In this document: positions 37,396-47,699 of the stretch, in pieces
Layout: the number at the start of each line of letters is the position of its first letter
Position numbering within the stretch: position 1 is the first letter of the stretch
Source: Lagenorhynchus albirostris
Lineage: Eukaryota; Chordata; Mammalia; Artiodactyla; Delphinidae
Assembly: GCF_949774975.1 (NCBI RefSeq)
Contig: NC_083098.1
Coordinates: 90,700,325-90,764,324 of the forward strand
DNA: 64,000 nucleotides
Direction of reading: 5' to 3'
Notes under the pieces: generated by a model
Databases searched by the model: none
Told to the model about the DNA's origin: nothing
What the model saw: only the letters and a program-made list of their open reading frames with translations
Position numbers and translations under genes: made by a program

Positions 37396-38280
37396 AAAAT
37401 AGAGTTATAATTAATAAACCAATGTGTTGCTTCCCTATGAATATTTGCTTTTAAATAGGGGACAACTTTCTTGTTTATTGGAAAGCAAATAACTTAATCT
37501 CTAAACGTACAAAATAAGTAATGTTGGCCTAAATTTACAAAAATATGCTAAGAAAACTAGACTTTGCTCCATAGCTACCTTGTCTTTTAAGTGCAAAGTC
37601 AGACAAAGCCTTTTTTTCACTCTTCTTTCAGAAAAAGTCCAGTGTATGTTGTAATATTTAACCCATGCCCCTTTCTGTATAACGGAGAGGACTATGGCTC
37701 TTAAGAGTGAAGCATTAAATAATACCATTTGTATAATTTTATTTTCATTGATTCAGTAGGCCCTCTTACACACTACCCTTGAAGTATTTATTCTCAGAAA
37801 CTGGAGTTTTCATAAAGCAAGTTGGTAATGAAGTAATTCACTTTAGTCTTGTCATTGATATAACATTGTTTTCTCAGTGTTTTAGGTCTGAGAACTTGTT
37901 TTTGTATATTTCAATCATATCGCACATTTCATCAGACACTTTTAAGCTTTAGAAAGCATGAGTCATGCAATACTAAAGTCATGCATTTTGCGTACACAAC
38001 ACAGGATAAAGCAAAGCACTGCTGAATAAGGTGTAAATATGGGGAGTTTTTGTTTATTGTTTTATTATCAGTCTACAGTTTAAAGATTAGTAAAACAATG
38101 CAAATAGTCTCTATTCACATTTTAAAATCTAGGATAAATGAAGTAATAATAGTTGTATGCACATAGGATATCTTTTAAAGGATGAATTAATGTCAAGAAT
38201 TTAATAAAGATATCAGGAAAAAATACTTGAAGGTTAACCAAAATACAAAAACGGCTAGGAAAGTTATAAATTGTGTATTA
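37396..38280. other. AT-rich DNA, no gene seen
   Basis: Nothing recognised. A 75-codon minus-strand frame at 37501-37728 has no domain. Confidence 0.5.
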
Positions 38281-38289
38281 GCTATGTTC

Positions 38290-38375
38290 TTTGAAATTAG
38301 AACAGTTACTGGCACATCATAGGCATCTAATACATTCAAGAAATATTATTTAAATGAATGGTTGAATGGCATGCT
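38290..38375 (+). repeat. L2 or MIR 3' end fragment
   Basis: gaacagttactggcacatca, taggcatctaatacattcaa, gaaatattatttaaatgaat: the usual closing phrase of L2/MIR elements, diverged. Confidence 0.5.
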
Positions 38376-38517
38376 TGAGCAATTTTTAAAAGTAAAACAT
38401 GGGTATACCTGTGTATTGTATTAACAAGGCAAATATCCTGTGTTTTGATTCATAAGAACTATTTTTCTATGTTAACCTGATGATGTCTACTTAAGATACA
38501 CTTAAAAGATAAAACAC

Positions 38518-38730
38518 GGGCTTCCCTGGTGGCGCAGTGGTTGAGAGTCCGCCTGCTGATGCAGAGGACGTGGGTTCGTGCCCCGGTCCGGGAAGATCCC
38601 ACATGCCATGGAGTGGCTGGGCCCGTGAGCCATGGCCGCTGAGCCTGTGCATCCGGAGCCTGTGCTCCGCAACGGGAGAGGCCACAGCAGTGAGAGGCCC
38701 GTGTACTGCAAAAAAAAAAAAAAAAAAAAA
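38518..38730 (+). mobile_element. CHR-2-type SINE
   Basis: Forward full-length copy: gggcttccctggtggcgcag with box A, ggttcgtgccccggtccggg with box B, body, then a 21-A tail. Target-site duplication gataaaacac at 38508-38517 and 38732-38741. Tail variant is gtgtactgca. Confidence 0.97.
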
Positions 38731-39022
38731 GGATAAAACACAAATAGGCACATACACACTCACTCATGCACCCACAAAACAAAAGGCTTTGTATGACACT
38801 TTATGAATATCTAAACAACATGGCACAACATATCAGCAGCAAAGGTGTATGTCAAGGGGACACAGCTTTGCATTGTGCTGTAAGCAGTATCATACCTGAC
38901 CTTGGTCACCTGGTGGAATTCCAGAACTAGCTGATGGAAAGGATTTTAACTAATGTTTGCTAGACAGATTAAACACTGTTATTTAAAAATTAATGTGCAT
39001 GTCTGTTTTCTAAAAATATGTT

Positions 39023-39160
39023 AGGGAACTCCCTGGTGGTCCAGTGGTTAGGACTCTGTGCTCTCACTGCCAAGGGCCCCGGGTTCAATCCCTGGTCAGT
39101 GAACTAATATCCCATAAATCATGCAGTGTGGCCAAAATAACAATAAAATAAAAAAAAAAA
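39023..39160 (+). mobile_element. Short older tRNA-Glu-derived SINE (CHRS-like)
   Basis: agggaactccctggtggtcc, agtggttaggactctgtgct, gggttcaatccctggtcagt, gtggccaaaataacaataaa and an A tail. The tRNA-like head is present but the CHR-2 body is not. Short duplication tatgtta at 39016-39022 and 39164-39170. Family name given from memory. Confidence 0.8.
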
Positions 39161-39289
39161 CTGTATGTTAATTTATTTTATTGTTTTATTCCAAAACCAA
39201 ATAATTTCCACTTATTTAAATGTACAGGTGAAGAGAGTTCTTTTTAATTTAAATCAAATAAATTTTTAGGGAAAATACACTGCAAGTAC

Positions 39290-40160
39290 TGAAACTTCCC
39301 ACTCCTGCGCATACAGTATATCTTGAAAAGATGAAAATTCTAATGTAAAAAAAGATACATGCGGGGCTTCCCTGGTGGCGCAGTGGTTGAGAGTCTGCCT
39401 GCTGATGCAGGGGACACGGGTTCGTGCCCCAGTCCGGGAAGATCTCACATGCTGCAGAGAGGCTGGGCCCGTGAGCCATGGCCGCTGAGCCTGCACATCC
39501 TGAGCCTGTGCTCCAGGTGGGAGAGGCCACAACAGTGAGAAGCCCGCGTACCACAAAAAAAAAAAAAAAGATACATGCACCTCAATGTTCATAGCAGTGC
39601 TATTTACAATAGCCAAGACATGGAAGCAACCTAAGTGTCCATCAGCAGATGAATGGATAAAGAAGATGCAGGGTATACATACAATGGAATATTAGCCATA
39701 AAAAAATAATGAAATAATGCCATTTGTAGCAAATGGATAGACCTAGAGATCATCATACTAAGTGAAGTTAAGTCAGAAAAATAAAGACATATTATACCAT
39801 ATCACTTATATGTGGAACCTAAAGATAATACAAATAACATTTGCAAAACAGAAACAGACTCACACATAGCAACTCAGACATGGAAAACAAACTTATGGTT
39901 ACCAAAGGGGAAGGCAGGGAGATAAATTAGGAACATGGGGTTAACAGATACACACTACCATGTATAAAATAGATAAACAAGAATTTACTGTATAGTATAG
40001 GGAAATACGTTCAGTATCTTGTAATAACTGATAATGGAAAGAATCAAAAAAATAGAATATATTTATATGTATACATATATACGTATATATGAATCACTTG
40101 GCTGTATCCCTGAAACTAACACAATATTGTAAATCAACTATACTTCAGGAAAAGAAAATA
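39290..40160 (+). mobile_element. L1 LINE 3' end, interrupted by a CHR-2 SINE
   Basis: Plus-strand L1 starting around cccactcctgcgcatacag, split at 39347-39362 by the SINE and continuing with acctcaatgttcatagcag, caagacatggaagcaaccta, ggacaacctagagatc-like wording (tagacctagagatcatcat) and the 3' UTR to tgtaaatcaactatacttca. The same 3' UTR type is seen at 561-797. Confidence 0.9.
39363..39568 (+). mobile_element. CHR-2-type SINE inside an L1
   Basis: Forward full-length copy with box A and box B words intact (tggcgcagtggttgagagt; ggttcgtgccc). The L1 word agatacatgc is repeated on both sides (39353-39362 and 39569-39578), the target-site duplication. It lacks about 6 bp relative to others near the end (cctgtgctccaggtgggaga). 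Confidence 0.97.
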
Positions 40161-41440
40161 CTGAAGCTTATGTTACTTATGAATCCTTTAGAAGAATCAC
40201 TATCAACTTGCCTTTTTTCACAATTTTTCCTAAGTATTCTTCAATAGGTTGGAAATATTTTTTGCACCTTACTCAAGGCTATTAACGCACCATTTCACTT
40301 TAAGTATGGTCCTAAAGTTTCAACCAAAATGTTGTGTAATTTTTTTCCAACACCACATGTTTCATCTACTGAGTGGATATCTTTCCCCTGCTATCACATA
40401 AACACCATCCTCTGCCTTGTCTTTGGGATAAGTGAGGGCCATCTTTTTCCCCTAATACTATGTCTTATATGCATCTGAACTTGTTGACTTTTAATACAGT
40501 CACAACATGAGCATGAAATATTTGATTCTCCTTTAAATAATGAACAGTGAACAACCAAAGCCCATATTCCAAGCTACTGATATATTTATTCCTATATATT
40601 ATTTTTATATTTGTATAAATAAGCATGATTGAATTGCAGAACAATGGTTTTAGGTGTTAGCTATTCTTATTTTCACCAAAATTATCTTTATCAGACTGTT
40701 TTTTGCCCCCATATGTGTAGAGCATTTTTCTCAGGTTTATTTTTCAGATATGTTTATACAGTGAATATTTAACACTAATTTATGTCATAAAATTATTGTA
40801 ATATCTTTAGAAAGATTGTGTACTTTGGTCAATATCTATTTCTTGAATTTCTTGAAGTTATTTTTCACTTGTTTGTTTCCAATGCTTTCTTCTAAACAAT
40901 GACTGTGAAGTAGTTTGAAATTCAATACTACTGGCACTTTCCCTTTAACTGATGGAAATAATGAATGTAGTCCACAGTAAGCTATCTCAGAATAATCCTA
41001 TATTTTATTCCTATTAAATGAAGTTTGAGGTATAGGCAGCTAACTTAAGTAATATTTTAATGGTTGCTATGTGGATAGCGCTGTGTACTAGGCATAAAGA
41101 TAAGAATAGTTAAAGCAAAGATATTCTATGCATTTAAAAAATAATCAAATAAGAGCAATAAGTTCTTCTATTTATAGAATATCAACTTATAAACTTTCCT
41201 ACATGTGAACTGTGTCAAATACCAGAATAAGGATCATCTAATACAAATAAGGAATAGCATTAAAGGATTCTCAGGAACCATTTTATCTTGTGAAGTGGCA
41301 CTGTTTTTGTTGATTTGTGCTTTGCAATTACATGATAACTGATAAGTGCAGAAATAATGAATACTAAATGAGATAGTAAGGAATGATATATATTTAGGAT
41401 ATTTTTGGAATTACAGATAAATACAAATTTATACATACAA
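40161..41440. other. AT-rich DNA, no gene seen
   Basis: No exon or repeat is recognised. Confidence 0.5.
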
Positions 41441-41441
41441 T

Positions 41442-41946
41442 ACAGATCTTCCTTAACTTACAATGGGGTTATGTCCTGATAAGCCCATCATAAGTTGAAA
41501 ATATCATAAGTCAAAAATTCATTTAATACACCTAACCTACTGGACATCATAGCTTAGCCTAACCTACTTTCAATGTACTCAGAACACTTACATTAGCCTA
41601 CTATTGAGCAAAATCATGTAATACAAAACCTATTTTTATAATAAAGTGTTAAATATCACCTGTAATTTTTTGAATACTATGCTGAAAGTGAAAAACTGAA
41701 TGGTTGTCTAGATACAGAGTGGTTGTAAGTGTGTGAGTTGTTTACTCTCATTATGGCATGGCTGAGTGGGAGCTGCAACTCACTGCCCTGGTCAAAATCA
41801 TGAGAGAGTATTATACATCACTAGTTCGGGAAAAGATCAATATTCAAAACTCAAAGTATGTTTTCTATTGAATGAGTATTGCTTTTGCACCATCATAAAG
41901 TTGAAAACTCATGAGTTGAACCATGGTAATTTGGGAACTGTCTATT
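41442..41946. mobile_element. Tigger-like DNA transposon fossil (MITE)
   Basis: About 500 bp with matching inverted ends: cttaacttacaatggggtta and cccatcataagttgaaaata at left against catcataaagttgaaaactc and gagttgaaccatggtaattt at right. Interior words (ttagcctaacctactttcaa, gagagtattatacatcacta, gggaaaagatcaatattcaa) match a common mammalian non-autonomous element from memory. The 69-codon frame inside is not a transposase. Confidence 0.7.
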
Positions 41947-42048
41947 ATAGGGAAGTAAAAATAAAGAAACTATAGCTATACATTATAATATGGATACATT
42001 TTAGAAACTTAATAGTGAGGGAAAGTAAAACAAGGAAAGGGCATAAAG

Positions 42049-42081
42049 TGTGATGTATTATGTGTGTGATGTATTATGTTT
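42049..42081 (+). repeat. 16/17-bp tandem duplication
   Basis: gtgtgatgtattatgt occurs twice head to tail, just before the L1 that starts near 42,090. Confidence 0.85.
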
Positions 42082-42089
42082 TGAATATG

Positions 42090-43762
42090 ACAACGTAACC
42101 TTAAAATTTATATGAAAAGGCAAAAGACTCAGAATAGCCAATACAATATTGAAGAAGAAGAACAAATTTAGAAGATTGACACTACCCTAATTCAAGCTTT
42201 ATAATATAAAGCTATAGTAATCAAGACAGTGTAATACTGGAGAAAAAATAAAGAGATTGATGGAACAGAAGAAAAAGCCCAGAAATAGATCCATTTTTTA
42301 TAGCTAGTCTTTGACAAAAAGGCAAAGGCAATACAATGGAGTGAAAAAAAAAATGGTTCTGGAAAAACTGGACAGTTATATGCAAAAAACTAAATCTAGA
42401 CACACATCTTACAGCCTTCAGTAAAATTGACTCAAATTGGATCACAAAACTAAATATAAATCTCCTAGAAAGTAACATTGGAGAAAACCTAGATGACCTT
42501 GGGTTTGGAAATAACTTTTTAGATAAAACACCAAAGGCACTACACATGAATGAAAGAATCAATAAGATGTATTTCACTGCAATTAAAAACCTCTACTTTG
42601 TAAAAGACACAGCCAAGAAAATAAAAAGATAAGCCAAGATTGGGAGAAAATATTTTCCAAAGACTCATCTGATGAAAGGTTGTTATCCAAAATATACAAA
42701 GAACACTTAAAACTCAACAATAAGAAAACAAACAACCCAGTTAAAAAGTAGGACAAAGACCCCAGCAGACACCCAACCAAAGAAGAAAATCAGATGGCAG
42801 ATAAGCATAGGAAAAGATGTTTCACACCATATGTCATCAGGAAAATGCAAATTAAAATGAGGTATCCTACACATCCATTAGAATGGCCAAATCCAGAACA
42901 ACAACAAAACACTAAATGCTGGTGAGGATGTGGATCAACAGGAATGGGCATTTCTTTCTGATGGGAATGTAAAATGGTACAACCATTTAAAAAGTACAAC
43001 CATTATGAAAGACAGTTTGGCAGTTTCTTACAAAACAGAACAAACTCTTATCATATGATCCAGCATTCGTTCTCCTTGATATTTATCCAAATGAGTTGAA
43101 AACTTATGTTTATACAAAACCTGCATACGTTTGTCTATAGCAAATTTACTTAAGTTTTCAAAACTTGGAATCAACCAAAATTACCTTCATTGGTGAATTA
43201 TTAAATAACCTGTGGTACATCCAAGCAATGAAATATTATTCAGCTCTAAGATGAAATAAATTATCAAGCCATGAAAAGATATAGGGGAACCTTCATTTCA
43301 TTACTAAATGAAAGAAGCCAATATGAAAGGGCTAGAAACAGTATGACTCCATCTATATGGCATTCTGGAAAAGGCAAAACTATGGAGACAGTAAAAAATC
43401 AGTGGTTTCCAATGGTTAGGGGGAGGAAGAAATGAATAGGCAGAACACTGAGGATTTTTTAAGGCAGTGAAACTACTCTGTATGATACTCTAATGGCAGA
43501 TTACATCATTATACATTTGTCTAAACCCATAGACTGTACAACACCAAGAGTGAACCATAATGTAAACTATGGTGTTTTAGTGATAATATTGTGTCAATGC
43601 AGGTTCATCAACTATAAGAAATGTACCACTCTGGAAGAGGATTTTGATGATGGGGGAGGCTATGTATGTATGTATGAGGGCAGAGGGTATATGAAAAATT
43701 TTCCTCTCTATTTTGCTGTGAATTAAAACTGCTCAAAAAAATAAAGTTTATTTTTAAAAAAA
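42090..43762 (+). mobile_element. L1 LINE (L1MB-like), ORF2 3' part and 3' UTR
   Basis: Plus-strand old L1. ORF2 passages: tatgaaaaggcaaaagactc, aagctatagtaatcaagaca, acagttatatgcaaaaaact, and near the end atgaaatattattcagctct. The 3' UTR has tgggggaggctatgtatgta and tgctgtgaattaaaactgct, then aataaagtttattttt. ORF2 is broken; minus-strand frames at 42221-42999 are its antisense shadow. Confidence 0.88.
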
Positions 43763-44260
43763 GAGAAAGCTTTGGTTCCCTCTTATCATTGTTTTCCTCC
43801 TTCCCTGACTTATACCTCATTTTGCTCACTTTTGCATTCCTAGGCTGACACATCTCAATAATATATTACCACACATGATCTAGTCTTGGGGTTTGTTTCC
43901 TAAAGAGCATGGACTAAGACAAGGAGGAAACTGTTTAAACAGGAAAACAGATGGAGAATCTCTTTATGTCCTTGTTTTTCAAAATCTAAAATCTCTAGAG
44001 GAATGGAGAAGAGTACCAGGACAGATATTTGAGAACAGAATATAAAGAAAGGAAGAAAGAGAAGAGACTGGAAAAAGTAAGGAGTCTATGGGATTTTGGG
44101 CTTCCAAATAAAGACTGCAAGAGCTTATCATGAGATTCATGTGCAGAAAGCAAATTTCAAAATAGTTTTGTAGAAGTTGAAAGCAATTAGGGTTGTGTTC
44201 TGATCCCCAAACAGAGTCTCTGTGGAAGCTGTAACATCTGAAAGAAGAGATTCTCAATTA
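43763..44260. other. AT-rich DNA, no gene seen
   Basis: Nothing recognised apart from a short GA-rich run near 44,045-44,075. Confidence 0.5.
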
Positions 44261-44273
44261 AAAATTTTAAGAT

Positions 44274-44463
44274 GGGCTTCCCTGGTGGCGGAGTGATTGA
44301 GAGTCTGCCTGCCAATGCAGGGGACACGGGTTCATGCCCCGGTCTGGGAAGATCCACATGCCGCGGAGCAGCTGGGTCCGTGAGCCATGGCCACTGAGCC
44401 TGCGCGTCCGGAGCCTGTGCTCCGCAATGGGAGAGGCCACAGCAGTGAGAGGCCCGCGTACCA

Positions 44464-44494
<31 letters not shown>
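44274..44494 (+). mobile_element. CHR-2-type SINE with 30-A tail
   Basis: Forward full-length copy. The pure A tail spans 44465-44494. Box A has tggcggagtgattgagagt and box B ggttcatgcccc, both with substitutions. Candidate duplication is weak: aaaattttaag at 44261-44271 against aaaattaag at 44491-44499. A long uninterrupted tail usually marks a young insertion. Confidence 0.96.
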
Positions 44495-44496
<2 letters not shown>

Positions 44497-44697
44497 AAGC
44501 AGAAAGGGCTGTAGAAACCAAATACAGCTAGAAGGCCCGTGTCATCCAAAATCTTGGTATATGTAGTCTGTCATTAGATACTTCCATAAAATGTGCATAA
44601 TGTATTTAACTTTAAGTTTGTATTTTGGAGCTCAAGGCAGGTCAATCAGTATGCTTCAATGGCATATTGATTATTTGAATTAAAGTTACTTAAGAAA

Positions 44698-45147
44698 TGG
44701 TCAGTTAGAGAGGGACACAACTTCCTTTCTGTCTCCCTGAAAGCAGGAAATAAGCCTCTCATGTTAAAGGTGCACGCTCTGCATAAGTAGGTACCCTTAT
44801 TATCAGAGATAAGGAATGCACGCCGAGAAACCTATATAAACAATCTTGGCACTTCTTCATTTTTCTACCTCAGTCCCAAATGCTGTTTAGATTCTTCACT
44901 AAATGAGCACCCATAGCCTGAATTTCTTTGTCCTGTCAATTCCTCATGCATGTATTGTTTCTTTACCTAAAAAGTATAAAAGCTGCCGGCTTGGCCACTT
45001 CTTAGGTACCATTTCTATGAGGCCTCCACGCACCTGAATTGAAATTTGTTTCTTCTTTTCCTGTTGTGTGTGTCAATCTTATTATTAGTCTAGCCATAAA
45101 AACTCAAAAGGAGTAGAAGGGAAATTTTCCTTCTCCCTTACTGTACA
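44698..45147 (+). mobile_element. Probable solo LTR of a class I endogenous retrovirus
   Basis: The stretch has LTR layout: agagagggacacaacttcct near the left, a TATA-like gtataaaagctgccggcttg near 44976-44995, ctgaattgaaatttgtttct as the signal/U5 boundary, ttagtctagccataaaaact, and a pyrimidine/AT end closing with ctgtaca. No internal retroviral genes lie beside it, so it appears to be a solo LTR left by recombination. Left boundary is approximate, and no clear target-site duplication is seen. Confidence 0.5.
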
Positions 45148-46155
45148 AATCTATTGATAATATTAGTGTTGCTTCAACAGTGAATGCTCAGAAAAATACC
45201 TAATCAAATATTTTAGGTTCAATATTTTAAATACCTCAACTTCTATGATTATCTTACTAATATGTTACAATGATAATTTTGGAAAAATGAATTCATTTTT
45301 TATAACTTGTTTCTTATTGCAGAAGGGGTTCAATGTAATTGTAGAAAATGTAAATTTACAAAATAAAAAAAACACATAGTTTATGATTGACAAGTAACAC
45401 TTAAAGCATTATATTTCATTGAAAACATACTTTTTTTCTAAACTGATTTACACAACAGTAAAACCAAAAACTTTTAGTCATGCTAGATTCTGTAACATAC
45501 GACGTGTTAGGAAGTCACCTGGCAATGATTTGCCTGAGATGGAGTTAATAAGATGGGTGCTGTCACTATGCAAGATAAAAACATAGATAGGAAAACAATT
45601 GAGTGTTACATAACGTTTGTGCTTTGTGCAAAAATATTTCTCTATGAAGAGGTTTTATCAGTGACAGATTTGGAAATTTAACAAAACTGTACAACTAATG
45701 TAATGTAATTTATTCCTGGGGTTGGGGGTGTCTTTTTAGATGAAAACACAAGACAGTTTCTCCATTTGAATAGGAGAGGTAGCAACCCAAAAAGGTTTAT
45801 TGAACATGAAAACTTGAAATGCTATAATGCTCTAAGGAATTAAATGATTCAGTCATGAATCACAAAGAGGATATAAATTACCAAAAGTGTTTGCATAATT
45901 GTAATGTACAAGTGCCCATTATAGTACATTACTGTAAGATTCTAAAGAAATTCTATAAAAGAATTCCACTACTAAATTGTAGAAATTATGCTTCCTTTTC
46001 CTCCTTGTATTAGTATTAGGCCATTCATTTAGCTTTCAAAATTTGCCATTTAATACAAGCTTTTACTCATTTGAACTTGTGCCAGGATTCTATTTCTACT
46101 GCTCCCATATGAAGAGTAGACTACTAAAGTAAGAGGCAGAGCCTACAAGGAGCCC
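45148..46155. other. AT-rich DNA, no gene seen
   Basis: No recognisable repeat or exon. Confidence 0.5.
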
Positions 46156-46159
46156 AACA

Positions 46160-47480
46160 ACAACAAAATGCATTTAACAAATATTAATTGATCACTTATA
46201 ATCTGCCAGTTGCCCTTCTAGGAATACAGATATTAAGAAGACATATGAAATACCTGACAGCAAAGAGCTTACATTCTATTGAAGTATAATAGCAAAATAA
46301 ACAGTTAATAGATTAATAAATGTATGGTTGATGGTGATAGGCGTTACAAAAAAAAATAAACAGAGGTAAAAGTTGATAGCAACTAAGGAGGTCACAGAGA
46401 TGTGAGAGGAAGAAAGTAATGATGTGTAAACTTCTAGCCCATAGAAAGGCTTTGGATTTTCATTTAGTGTGAAAGGGAAGATACTGAAAGATCTTTTAGC
46501 AGCAGAATGAAACCATCGGATTTTATTTTTAGGTTATCGTGCCAAAAACAGACTGGGGAGGAGGAAGAAGTGGAGCAAGTTTGGAAGGAGGGAAACCAAT
46601 CAGGTCAATAATTCAAGAACATATGATGGTGTTTTTACCAAGTCGATGGTAATGGAAATGGTGAGACATGGTTTATTTGGCATTTGTTTTGGTAGTTGAT
46701 GAACATGATTTGCTGATGAATGGGAAGGTATATGTGCAAGACAGAATATGTCAACATTTATTTTATCTGCAGAAAGAGTAGGTTGGAGTCTTCCTTTCCT
46801 GATATTAAGAGAACTTTGGGTGGAGATGTCTTTTTTGATTGAATAACACAAAGATTATTGGAACTTAGGCATACAGTGAGTGGCAATAGTAAATGCAAAG
46901 CTTAAGAAGTAAAACATTCAGAATGGATGTCATCAAAGAAGCATTGTGATGGATCTTCTGTTATGTGAATGAATAAATGAGTGAAGCCACTTGGGGTTCA
47001 GGTAGGATATAGGGTGAAGACAACTACTAAAAATCTGACCTTACAAGTTCTCAGTGAAGGAGAGGGTGTAATCAGACATGTGTTATTGATGTTACCAAAT
47101 ATAATGAAGGTAGAAAATTAGAATAATAATAAGTATAAAAACGCAGAGGTTTTAAAAAGAGGTGCAGGGATTTGAAAAGAGAATTTCAAAGAGTAAACGA
47201 GGTGAGGCATACTCCTGATCCTAAGGACAACAGCATTTGGAAGATTATTCCCTACTTTGAAAAAAAAACAAAAGATTCAGAGAAGAACTGGTTTTTACTA
47301 AGGCAAAGAGATGTGATAAATTTTCAACAAAGAATTTTCTGATAGGCAGGATAATTATTTCCTATAAAACAGGGCATACAGAGGGAAAGGCTTGGAAGTA
47401 AAATAGATCATACTGAAAATAAGAATAAGGAAAAAGATAAAAGACAAATGATAAGGTTGAAAACCTGTACCTTTGACAGA
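46160..47480 (+). repeat. Long ancient interspersed repeat, family not named
   Basis: The order fits a long old mammalian repeat known from many loci: ttgatcacttataatctgcc, gcccttctaggaatacagat, aaagagcttacattctattg, gatggtgataggcgttacaa, aggctttggattttcattta, gactggggaggaggaagaag, gatgaatgggaaggtatatg, and finally agagaactttgggtggagat. Diverged throughout, with no intact frame. Confidence 0.45.
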
Positions 47481-47529
47481 GGCCTAGTGTAACAGGAGTT
47501 TTCAGCTGTGGTTTACTGATTTTAGGATA

Positions 47530-47690
47530 ATACAGGATGATGCTTCTAGAGCATGCTTCTAGATGATGACTTCTAGATGATGGCTTCCTTTCTAGATGCT
47601 TCTAGATGATGGCTTCCTTTATTAATTTTTATTAATTAAATTCAATTTTAATTAGCTTAATTATTAATTTGTTAATTAAGGATTAAATAT
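47530..47690. repeat. Compound local repeat and AT palindromes
   Basis: Four or five partial copies of cttctagatgatgg lie between about 47535 and 47615. They are followed by an AT-only stretch built from ttaattaa/aattaatt words (47620-47685), which can fold on itself. Confidence 0.8.
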
Positions 47691-47699
47691 TGAAGTATC

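Noticed and set aside
38518..38590. tRNA-Glu-like sequence as a tRNA gene
   Set aside because: It is the head of a SINE, repeated at every CHR copy, and cannot form a proper cloverleaf with a functional anticodon arm as far as I can judge.
42221..42999. Run of minus-strand frames as an operon-like cluster
   Set aside because: They are antisense to a plus-strand L1 ORF2 fossil.
47530..47615. Repeated 14-mers as a CRISPR array
   Set aside because: Units are short and imperfect and have no regular spacers; the genome is mammalian.
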